From assembly GCF_025399195.1 (NCBI RefSeq), contig NW_026252114.1, forward strand, positions 186,001-250,000: a stretch of DNA of 64,000 bases. The letters run 5' to 3'. Origin of the DNA: Umbelopsis ramanniana AG (Eukaryota > Mucoromycota > Umbelopsidomycetes > Umbelopsidales > Umbelopsidaceae). A program made the position numbers and the translations under genes. Below, piece by piece: positions 50,794-60,989 of the stretch; the first letter of the stretch is position 1; every line of letters starts with the position of its first letter. The notes beneath the pieces were generated by a model that was given only the letters and a program-made list of their open reading frames with translations, had not been told where the DNA came from and searched no databases.

Positions 50794-53700
50794 ATGGCAG
50801 GAGTTAACCGTGCTCCTAGACTGTTCGATTTAGACCCACGAATACAGCGTCTCCTAACGCTGGAAAAGTTCAAAGTGCGTATCAATTACGAGAACAGATG
50901 CATTGCTCTAGACTAAACCTTGGCTTAATTATTACAGGGAGATGCTAGCAGTACTGACTTTATCGAGGAGATCTCAGCGGGCTTGATTGAACAAACGAAA
51001 GAATACAGTGGCAAAGGTATGATGACATGACTTTTTGCCGTAAACCGACACCCGACAATCATCTAACTTAAAGACTACCATTACAGCCATGGATGTGAAG
51101 TCGTTCATTCGAACGTTTGAAAATGTGTTTGACCAGCTTGCAGAACTTCGAATTCAAGTAAAGGAGCAATGCGAAGACCTCGAAAATGCTTGCTATAAAG
51201 CCGAAACCCAGCACCGTAAAAACGTGAATGATCTCGCTAGTTCCTTTGACGTAAGTTTTGTGTATTCAGACGTCGCTTTAAACTTGCCCAAGTTTGACCA
51301 TCATAATGCATATAGAATGTGTATCGTTCATACGATACCCTAGAATCACGCGTCAATGAAGTGGGCAAGACTGCTATTAGGATTGGAGAACAGTTGGAAA
51401 CTTTGGATAGGCAACGTTCACGTACATCTGAGAGTCGAGATATATTGGATTACTATATGGACTTCGAAAATGGAGGATCAGCTAGACTGGATGACCTGCG
51501 ATTTAATGCCGGCGAAGAGGGCCAGCTCAAAGCAGCAGTCATTCTCCGAAGAGTTAATGCGATCATCAAGGAGGTTGACATGGACAGCAAGGTAAATGTC
51601 TGGTAAATGCAGCTTGCATCTGCTCAGCTTATCTAACGTTAAGATTCTCGGCACTTGTCAGACTCGCGGCACCATAGAGAAAGTCTGCGAAGAGTTTGAA
51701 AGAGACATGTTGGAAGATTTCAATAGGGCTGTTCATGATGGTGACCCAAGGGCCATGGAGGTAAGAATGAAAAGGCATTGATATCCAGTTATTATATGTG
51801 TTGGTGCTCACGTTTATAACCTGTAGCATAGCGCCAAGGTCTTGTTCGAATTTAATGGCGGCACAAGTTGTATACAAACCTATGTCAATCAGCACGAATT
51901 TTTCATTTCCAATAGGCGAATGATTGAGATGAGCCAAATCGACATACTGGCAGATTAGTGAGTGTCCCAGCGACCACCGTTTATCCATTCAGATCCAATA
52001 CTGATATCACATTAGCCAACAAGACATTTCAGATCCTTTCATATCACCACCAGAAGTGGATACAAGCCTTGTCAAGTTATATGATGAAGTCCGTATTACA
52101 GCAAGACGGGAAGCTGAAATTATCATAGCAGTGTTTCCAAATCCCGTGATTGTCATGCAGGTGTTCCTTCAACGAGTGTTCGCACAGTCTGTAAGTAGAA
52201 ACTGTTTCGGGTGAAAATGTAGAAGGAAATGAACTCACATTTATCATTCGTTTGTTCTAGATACAAAATCTTGTCGAACAGCTGCTAGAGCAAGGCGAAA
52301 ACATTTCACATCTCGCATTCTTGCGAACTCTGGCATCCACGCATGCTGAGACGGTACGATTGGTGGAAAGCTTAAAGTCATTTTGCGATAATGAAATGAA
52401 GCTGGCATCGTCAAAGGAATCTAGCCCAAACTGGAACTCATCGCAATCGCTCAGTGCCAGCATAGACCGATGCATGGAAGATCTGTTTGTTCCATACACG
52501 GAAGGCGATCGCTATATGAAGCGGGAACAACAGGCGCTATATGAAATATTTGGATCTATCATTTCAAGCTTTCTTCGAACTATGGTAAGATTCGATGTAG
52601 ACATACGCGACGATCAAATTCGTCATTCTCAACCGATTGTGACTTTGCTGAATCATCCTTCTTTATTCCATTAGCAACTGCGAAAGAAAACCACAACCAA
52701 AGGGCAGTCCAAATTAACGCGTGCTCTCAATCAAATTGCCAGCTCCACTTCCTCTTATAACCTTGCCCCCGTTGGCTCCGCTGGCAGTAACATCTCATCT
52801 CAACGAGATTCATTTGATACCACAGTATTGAACGGAAATTCATCTGTAGAATCCAGCATTGCAGGCAGTAAGAACAATGACGGCGGCATGGGGTTGATAC
52901 CTATGGACCAAATCCTGAAGATGCTTCAAGTTCATGCTGAAAGCATTACTCGTGGTGTAGAGCTAACAGATCCGCAAGAGCTGTAAGTTGAATGGGACCA
53001 AACTCGTCATGTTCATATTGAGCATAGAAGCTAATAATGTGCGTTTTTGCTAGGCCCCAAAGAATCTCTGCTCTATTTGAGCTATTGATGGATTTCATCG
53101 GCTCTAAATATCTTGATATAGCCATGGACACGTAAGCTACAAATCTTATACGGAGAGTAGACGGAATTTACACTAACAAAAAGCTGGTCAGGTTGCACGA
53201 AGAAATTGATACCCGAGCGGAACCGGAACTGCGTAGTTTCGCAGTTGTGAAAACCGTCAAAGACATTATCCATTTGTTACAGGAACACTTTGAGATATGC
53301 ATTGTAAGTGGGATCGAAAATGTTTGATGTTTTTCGGTACATAGATTGAATGTGATGGCTTCTTGTTTAGTTACCCTTGATCGCCACCTCCACTGCTGTT
53401 CATAGACAGACTGTCGCTCGAAAGAATGAGTTCATGACTGAGCTGGAAAGCAAAGCGAACTCGATACTTCAAAAAGAAGTCGATGGTAAGTTGGTAGTGC
53501 ACTTGGGAGTAGAATCTAGTTTGCCCAATAACCAAGTTTTTATCGTACAGCTATAACAAACTGGTTATCAAGCTCGCTTTCAAAACAGAAGAGGAATGAC
53601 TTTAGGCCTAAGGAAGAAGAAGTGTTTTTGACCCTTACTACTCAGGTACGCAGATTTTTATTCTTCCATAGACGTTCGTCCTTGTCTGGTAACATCCTGT

Positions 53701-54394
53701 ATGTCCTTTCTTTAGCCATGCACACAATGCGTAGACTTTGTAAAACGTGTACAAGCAGCCGTTGGTAACGCATTTACCGGCAAGAACAGGGAATCCATAT
53801 TGACCGAGATAGGATCTGTCTTCCACTCGTGAGTGCTCTTACAGATTTTCCTTCTTAATGAAAATATATTACTTATGTTCTACTTTATACCACACAGAAT
53901 TCTTCTGGAACACTTTAAGAAATTCCATGTTTCTGCTGCCGGTGGCTTGCTGGTCACAAAGTAAGTATTGAAACCTAACATTCCGCACCGTATACTATTT
54001 CTAATGGCGTTCATGAAGGGATATTGCAAAGTATCAAGAAGTCTTTAGTAGCTTTGGCGTCCCAGCACTTAACGATCGATTTGAAATGTTGCGTCAGCTG
54101 GGTAATATCTTCGTGGTCAAACCAGAGATTCTTCCCTCCATATTGAGCAAGGACTTTTTGGCCCGCATTGACCCCAAAGCATTACACCCGTACCTCCGAA
54201 TGCGTGAAGATTTCAAGAGTGCTAAGATCGATCATCTTTTGGGTATGACTGATAATCCTACGCGACCATCCGCTATGACAAGTGATGGGTCACGTAGCCA
54301 GCGTCTATCGATGTATGTTAGCGACCACAATGTAATGAAACAAATGATGAATTCACACTCTAAAGCAGACTTTCTCGCTGCTTTCAACATGTGA
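50794..54394 (+). CDS. SEC10: Exocyst complex component Sec10 (EXOC5)
   Basis: A tethering subunit for secretory vesicles at the plasma membrane. Sixteen exons by hand: 50794-50874, 50938-51016, 51087-51250, 51316-51591, 51662-51760, 51827-51957, 52016-52190, 52261-52584, 52675-52982, 53054-53131, 53192-53303, 53371-53485, 53551-53645, 53716-53828, 53898-53960 and 54019-54394 (862 aa; yeast 871). The N-terminal coiled coil (MDVKSFIRTFENVFDQLAEL, ERDMLEDFNRAV), the AKVLFEFNGGTSCIQTYVNQ segment, and the C-terminal HFKKFHVSAAGGLLVTKDIA and KALHPYLRMREDFKSAKIDH segments parallel human EXOC5. It lacks the F-box of Rcy1-type relatives. The start at 50794 has a strong context (GCCATGG); 50704 is an in-frame alternative adding 30 residues. 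Exon 5 could begin at 51646 with a weaker acceptor. Confidence 0.9.
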
Positions 54395-56053
54395 AATAAT
54401 CGAGCTTGCTCTATAAGTATTGAGCACTCGCTACCAGCAATAATAATAAAACTCAGCGACAATGTCCTTGTGAAAGTCAGTGTGAAAAATTTGATTTCGG
54501 GCGATGGATTCAGGCTCAGGTGACCCGTTGGTTCCATCTGCAGCCGAGGGTATAATGAAGATACCCTTTGATTACCGGAATCAAATCCCCCAAAAGTTTG
54601 TTACGAATTTTTGTCATGAAAACTAACTAAAAGCGAAGCTGTTTGTGTCGCACAGATTTTATCAACCTGCACATTAATTTCATTTCATTCTTATATGCTT
54701 GAGTGATGATATTTAAGCCTCCAATTTGTCTTTCATCTTTCTGCAATAGGCCGTCTTTAAAGGCATGCAAACGGGCTGGTGAAATCTGAGGCATTTCGTA
54801 ATGCATCGTAACCCTCACAGCATACGCTTATCATGCAATAGCCAGCATGATTTATCGTACGTGCGCTCTACGTTCATATGAATATAAACAATGCAAAATG
54901 TTTTATTTTCTAATGACATGGGGAACTACAATATAGGGCTAAATAGACTTGCTGTTTCCAGCGACTATCTCTAGTAACCAATATGTTCCATTAAACTGTA
55001 CTTGATGAACTGTCTATGTTTGACAACAGTTAGTAACACTATCCGAGGTTCGGTGCTTCTTTAGGAAGATACGAAGATTTGGAAGCAACTGTTTAGTCCA
55101 GGAAAATCTATGTCTATTTTCGTGTCTGCGGTTACCCCATGCTCAATATATGAAAATTAAATTTCGTAATTCATCTACGGGCCATAATAGGCCATCAGAC
55201 GCAGCTGATTCGAGGGTTCTCAGGAAAACTTTGAAGCGGGAAAGCGCCACAATTTTCATACAACTTGGCGGGACAACAACCAACATTGCTTTGCTAATAG
55301 CCTTTACCTTGTCAGCAGCACAGCAAGTACGAAATTTATCAATGAGCGACACAAAATTACCTAAAAGCAACATGAAAAACTTTCATTACTTTCATGTTAT
55401 TGAGTTAAGATTTTTGTGCTGGGTATGGTACTTTTTACCATATATTTCTTCATGCACTGATCATCAGCCTGCTTATCAAAGATGATCACGTTAAACGGGT
55501 CCAGTTGGGAGGATTGCAAGCCTCAAACTGTATCCAATAACATATTTCATTTTATGTGCATCCCCACTTCTGTCAGAACAACAATTCCTTATGACACGGA
55601 GCCTTTAAGAAGGATGCCTTCTAGACACAACAGTTTGTACAGATAGAATTTATGTCAGTCAAATTGCAAAGTGACAATTTTTGTATGGTATATGTACAGT
55701 GGCTTTCCATAAAGGTTCTCTCTAACTCAATGGAGAACAGTACCCTAGCTTTGTCGTGCGAAATTACTTTATGGTGATACGACGCTGGAAATGGATTAAT
55801 CTGGTGTTTTCTCTGTGCGATGCAGCAAAGGGAAAAGCTTACATGATGTAGGATGCACCTATGGGAATAGCAACATCTGTACACAGAAGCCATATGGATT
55901 AAGCGGTACTCTCTTTTCCCGTTCAGTACCAGGGCCCGCCACGGTCATGGCACTATATGTCGCAATAAGAGATGCAGTATAAATAAAAAGGCACAGTTTC
56001 GTGTCAATTCGTTATAATTTTCACTCTTCCTCTCAAGAAGTCTATAAAACATC
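54395..56053. other. 1.7 kb spacer upstream of the thaumatin-like gene
   Basis: No credible gene. An ATG frame of 111 codons (55150-55485) lacks any family feature. The TATA box of the next gene is at 55978. Confidence 0.45.
55978..55985 (+). promoter_or_regulatory. TATA box of the thaumatin-like gene
   Basis: TATAAATA followed by AAAAG, 69-76 bp upstream of the ATG. Well-formed TATA boxes are usual for highly or conditionally expressed genes. Confidence 0.55.
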
Positions 56054-57138
56054 ATGCGAGCTACTCTTTCCTTGATTGCATCTGCCCTCCTCCTAGCAGA
56101 GATCGCGTCTGCCAAGAACCTCGTTCTCAAAAATCTCTGTGGCAAGACCATTCAAGCTGGTGTCTTGCAAAATGGTCAATCTACACCCACCTATTACATG
56201 GTTAATTCCGGAGCCTCTACAACCGTTAGCCTGGCTGCTAACTGGGCTGGCCGTACTTGGGCTCGTATTGACTGCGTTTCATCAACCGATCAAGCTAGTA
56301 ACTTGCAGTGTGGAACTCCCGGAACTCCCAACCCTGCCAGTTTGGCTGAATTCACATTTGAAGGCTCTGGAAACCAAGATTTCTATGATCTTTCCATGGT
56401 TGATGGCTATAACTTGCCTATTGAAATTCAACCCATTGGTGCTTCTCAAGGATCTACTAAATACATCTGCGGATCCCCAGCGTGCCAGACGTTGCCCACC
56501 TGTCCTAGTGATTTGACTGTCACGACCACCGAAGGAGATCTTTTAGCTTGCCAGAGCGATTGCTCACATTACAATGAACCTCAGTACTGCTGTACTGGCG
56601 CATATAACTCTGCTGCCACCTGCAACGGTGGCCCGTATGCTCCTACAATTAAGTCTGCCTGCCCTGACGCTTACAGTAAGTATTCAACAACTAATTGGCT
56701 ACGATTGTTAAGCATTTATTTAACCATATTACTAGGTTTTGCTTACGATGATGTCTCAAGCACTTACACTTGCCCTTCGGGCACTGCCACTGGCTATACT
56801 ATCACTTGGTGCCCTAACGGCTCGTCTACTCCAACAACCACAGCAGCTAAGACCACAACAAGTAAGACCACTACCACCCCAGCCTCAACTGGCACTGGAA
56901 GTTCATCTTGCGGAGCTGGACTAAGTGCCTGTGGAGCAGCTTGCTACAACCCATCCCAATACACTTGTATCAACGGCAACACCCTTTGCCCTGCCGGTGA
57001 TAACTTGTGTGGTAAGCATCAGTCGTATTGACAAATATAACAAAGTTCGCTCACCTAACCAATATTTGTTCTATAGGAACTGCTTGCTATAGCCCCTCGC
57101 TCTACTCATGCAGCGGAACCACATTGGTCCCTGTTTAG
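56054..57138 (+). CDS. Secreted thaumatin-like protein with C-terminal Cys-rich module
   Basis: Exons 56054-56675, 56736-57011 and 57077-57138 give 319 aa. Residues 1-20 are a signal peptide ending IASA. The thaumatin fold is marked by the Cys pattern and by WAGRTWARIDC, AEFTFEG, DFYDLSMVDGYNLPIEI, CQSDCSHYNEPQYCCTG and SFAYDD. A Thr/Ser/Lys linker (TTTAAKTTTSKTTTTPAST) follows, then a module with repeated CGxxCYxPxxYxC (GAACYNPSQYTC, GTACYSPSLYSC) around LCPAGDNLC. That pattern resembles the CBM52-type carbohydrate-binding domain of fungal endoglucanases, from memory. Thaumatin-like proteins often bind or cleave beta-1,3-glucan, so a cell-wall role is likely but inferred. Confidence 0.88.
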
Positions 57139-57705
57139 AAATGTCCTTCCAGCATGATGATCTCCTTCCTATATAATATCATATCTTAGTATCCCAGGAT
57201 ATTGTTACATTCGAAATAAATTTATGAACAACTATGGGCTGCGTTTCGTACACCCGCTATATCCCAATTTTTTTTTTTTGGCCCTTGAATTGAAGAAATC
57301 AGGTGTGCACCTCTTTGTAAACTAGAAATCTCGCAATAGCTCAATTGTGTTCAATGTCCAAAACGCTTATTTCTGGTAATAGTAAATTTGCATGCTACTT
57401 AAATTTTTTTTTCCAGTAATGTATCTACAGCACAGCGAGTATTAGACGGCTGTATCTATGAAGTACAAGTGTGTAGCTTCCTAGACTGCTAGTATTGCCA
57501 AAGCTTGCGCTTTATCACCTTGAGGCACGTATTTTTATTTTTTGGCACCATATTCGGCACGTACTCAAAAGTAGCCCCGCCCGCTTAACAGCCGTTAGAT
57601 ATGATACCAGAGATAGCCCAAGCGGACGAGGGTACTTTCGGTGCCCAAATAGGAATATCTCGGGGGATCAACTCATCCGATTTGTACCGTATATTAGGAT
57701 TTGGA

Positions 57706-57734
57706 CCAATCAGAGGCGGCGATAAGATAGATAA
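57706..57734 (+). promoter_or_regulatory. CCAAT box plus triple GATA cluster in the urate oxidase promoter
   Basis: CCAAT at 57706-57710 is followed by GATAAGATAGATAA at 57721-57734, three GATA cores within 14 bp, 115-143 bp upstream of the urate oxidase ATG. GATA sites bind AreA/Nit2-type nitrogen regulators that control purine catabolism genes in filamentous fungi. Use here is inferred. Confidence 0.55.
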
Positions 57735-57793
57735 ATTCTAGATATCCCACTCTCACGAGATATTATGAGCTTCCGTATTTGTCCTTGTTGAAA

Positions 57794-57800
57794 TATAAAA
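57794..57800 (+). promoter_or_regulatory. TATA box of the urate oxidase gene
   Basis: TATAAAA lies 49-55 bp upstream of the ATG, downstream of the GATA cluster. Confidence 0.55.
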
Positions 57801-57848
57801 AGTCTATCTCTCCACAATCTTTCAGCTTCTTCAATAATCCTTAAAATC

Positions 57849-58816
57849 ATGTCTTCTGTTACTCTTAAAGCTGCTTGCTACGGCAAGGATAAAGTTCGCG
57901 TCCTCAAAGTTTATCGCGAAGGAGCAATACAAACTGCTGTGGAGTTGACCTGTCGTTTGACTCTCGAGGGAGATATCGAAACTTCCTTTACCAAAGGTGA
58001 CAACTCAGTCGTCGTCACAACTGGTATGTACACCACCACCATTATCTTTTGAGTCGGTCAAATCGAAAATCTAACACTGTCAAAATTTTAGATACCTGCA
58101 AAAACACCATTTACATTATGGCCAAACGCAGTGCCAATGTTGATAATATCGAGGTGTTTGCTCAAGAAATTACTGAGCATGTACTTCGTCAATATAAGCA
58201 TATCCATGTTGCCCATGTTGATATCATCAAGCACAAATGGTCTCGCATGACCATCGACGGTGAAGAGCACCCACATTCTTTTGTCCGTGACGGCGAAGAA
58301 GTCCAAACTACCAAAGTCTCTCACTATCGCCAAGGCGACAAGATCGAAATTGTTTCTGGCTTGAAGGGCCTTTTGGTTCTCAAGACAACCGGTTCCGCCT
58401 TCCACGGATTTTACAAGGATGAATTCACCACCTTGCCTGAAGTCTGGGATCGTATCTTTTCTACTGCTGTTGACTGCACCTGGACCTTTGAAAATGCCCC
58501 AGCTACTGCTCTGCGACAAATCGACTTTGCTGCTATTCATCAAAACGTCAAGAAGGTGACCCAGGAAACCTTTGCCAACGACGATTCTGCTTCTGTACAA
58601 GCTACCATGTACAAGATGCAGAAATCAATTCTCGAACAGCATGATGCTATTGCCGAAGTCTCCTATGTTCTTCCTAACAAGCACTACTTTGGTGTCGATA
58701 TGTCCAAGTTCAACATTGATAACACCGACGCAAACCTTGATGTTTATCAGCCCGTTTCCGATCCATCCGGTTTGATTACCGCCACTGTTGCTCGCAAGTC
58801 GCGTTCAAGACTCTGA
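57849..58816 (+). CDS. Urate oxidase (uricase), peroxisomal
   Basis: Oxidises urate to 5-hydroxyisourate in purine degradation. Exons 57849-58023 and 58092-58816 give 299 aa, the normal length. The N-terminal YGKDKVRVLKVYR holds the catalytic Lys; VVTTDTCKNTIYIMAKR, formed across the intron, holds the catalytic Thr and DTxKN motif; HVDIIKHKWSRM, HSFVRDG and LKTTGSAFHGFYKDEFTTLPE are further signatures. It ends in SRL, a C-terminal PTS1 peroxisome signal. The promoter has CCAAT, clustered GATA and TATA elements, consistent with nitrogen-regulated expression. Confidence 0.96.
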
Positions 58817-59186
58817 ACTGGCTGTGTCCTCTGATAACCAGTTCTGTAAATTGTTTCTAAACCTCAACATTCTGCTTGAAAAAGGTTGATCCTTTTCCAA
58901 CAACCCCTCTATATACCTTTTGTTCTACATTGTAAAATAATTATAACCATACAGTCGCATTGTGCTTCTACTTAAATCCTGGAAAATTGTAAAATAAAAA
59001 CGATTCCTCACTATCAAAAAGCTCGAGCATGGTATTGCGGTTAGGCACCGATTAGTTCCACAGACCTTTAAGGCGGAGATAGCCCCATGAGTCACCAGAG
59101 TCCCCTATTTTATTTTTTTTCATATATAAGTATATTTTCTACCTTATCAATTTGTACTTTAATCTTTTTCTCCTCTCCTCCATACC
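58817..59186. other. Spacer between urate oxidase and MFSD1-like gene
   Basis: Holds the urate oxidase 3' UTR and the downstream promoter; no gene. A TATATAAG-like sequence is near 59124. Confidence 0.5.
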
Positions 59187-60848
59187 ATGGACCATATACC
59201 GTAAGTTAAGCTTAAAGCAATGGGCACTCATACATGGTGCGTTGCTAATTGATCCGGTATATAGAACGGAAACCACTCCATTAGTGGTTAAGGCCGTCAG
59301 TCCTCCACAACGAAAACGAGCAACAAAAGCAACCTCAACACACTGGTTATTGTTATTTTTTGCTTGTTATTCTACACTTGGTGGATACTACTGGTATGTA
59401 CTGAATAGGTTGACGATAGAAGATCTGAGAGTAGACGCTAACCAATCGTCTGTTCTAGTATGGAATTGCCTTCCGTGAGTCCTCTGCGGAGATATCATTT
59501 GCGAATCAGCCCTGAGACGATAATCAATTAACCAACGCTTCACCTTTGATTGATAGGCAATCAATCTTCAATTGAATGAACGGCTCGGGTCTTCGTATGA
59601 GAACTGGCAATATCAATTGAACCTTCTGTTCGCTGTTGCAACCATACCCAACATTGTCGTACCAATATTTTCTGGTCTGCTGGTCGATGTATTCAGCTTG
59701 AGGACGCTTTTCACTATTTTTACAGCTTTGGTGGTTATTGGTCAAGCGATTTTCAGCATTGGTGTCTCCTACTCGAACTTTCCCATAATGGTCTTCGGAC
59801 GCTTTGTCACCGGTGTCGGATTTGGAGCCAACGATCTTGTTCAGTGCAAAATCACAACCGACTGGTTCAAAAGCAACTTTTTAGCCTTTGCTTTGGCTAT
59901 GAATCTGACATTTGGTCGATTAGGGACCGCCGCCAACTTCAACATCACGCCAATGCTATTAGATAAGTTCGGATTCGACGAGGCACAGGCTTGCTGGTTT
60001 GGTTTAGTAGTTGCTCTGACAAGTGGTCTCGCTGTCCTCGTTACAAACTACTTGGATCGACCGGAATCTCGTGCAGCTGCTGGCGTAGCTCTTGAAGGTG
60101 TGATTGAAACCGTGCCTGACAGCGACAACTTCAACGTTGATCATGATAAAGTCAGCTGCTCGGACTTCTCGAGACTTGGTACCATGTTCTTTGCATTGCT
60201 GATATGTGTCATGGCTTTATACGGTGCATGCCAACCTTTCTTGCACATTGCGTCGGACGTAAGTACTTTGAAAAAATTGATGGCGTGCAAAATCCCCAAC
60301 ATACTAACTCTTTATCATAGCTTTTACAGACCAAGTATTTCCCGAATGATCCTATACGTGCAGGCGTTCTGCAATCCATCCCTGACATTCTATCCGCTAT
60401 GTTGTGCCCTATATTCGGCTTAATGGTAGACAGGATAGGACGACGATCACGAATTATTGGATTAGCAGGCTTCTGTCTATGCGCATCGCACCTCATCATC
60501 GCCTTTACCGACGTAACTCCAGTTATACCCCTCGTCATGTTCGGCATATCCTACGCTGCAGGAACAACCGCTCTTTGGCCCTCGGTCAGTTTGCTTGTGC
60601 CTGCAGATCGCCTGGGCACTGCTATAGGTGTTGGCGAATCGGCACTCAATACCAGTTTAACCGTCGTTCCGATTATCGTGGCTGCCCTCAGTACCAAAGG
60701 CAGCTTTTTGAAAGTTGAACTTTTCTTTGCTACCTTGTCTGCTGTGACAGTCATAATATCCGCCTATATGTACATAGCAGGTAAAAAATCCGGCGGAGCA
60801 ATGGAACAGACCATTTTTGGAGAACCTGTGGAAGATGAGGAACGATAG
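59187..60848 (+). CDS. MFS transporter of the MFSD1 family
   Basis: Exons 59187-59200 (14 nt), 59265-59393, 59459-59474 (16 nt), 59557-60258 and 60321-60848 give 462 aa, close to human MFSD1 (465). Joining the small exons yields LGGYYCMELPSAINLQLNERLG, equivalent to the start of TM1 and the following loop in MFSD1. Other family segments are PNIVVPIFSGLLVDVF, FGRFVTGVGFGANDLVQ, WFKSNFLAFALAMNLTFGRLG, and IFGLMVDRIGRRSRI with ALWPSVSLLVPADRLGTAIGVGESALN in the C-terminal half. About 12 membrane helices. Animal MFSD1 is lysosomal and exports dipeptides; a vacuolar role is a reasonable guess. Convergent with the GTPBP1-like gene, 141 bp apart. Confidence 0.87.
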
Positions 60849-60989
60849 ATCCTCGTGCTTCCCAATATATAGACCCTGTCATTTTTTTCTTTTACATTTT
60901 CACATTGTACATTATTATCAATCTGGTATGTATTACTATGATACTACATAGTCTCCTCCAAATACTCAATTAAATATTGCCGCGCCTAT

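Larger units (their letters stand above)
57139..57848. other. Spacer: thaumatin-like gene 3' end and urate oxidase promoter
   Basis: No gene. The right end carries the CCAAT, GATA and TATA elements listed separately. A small imperfect hairpin with a TTTCG-type loop lies near 57630-57645. Confidence 0.5.

Noticed and set aside
55150-55485. 111-codon plus-strand ATG ORF
   Set aside because: It sits in a long AT-rich spacer, has no domain, signal or conserved motif, and overlaps a similar-sized frame on the other strand.
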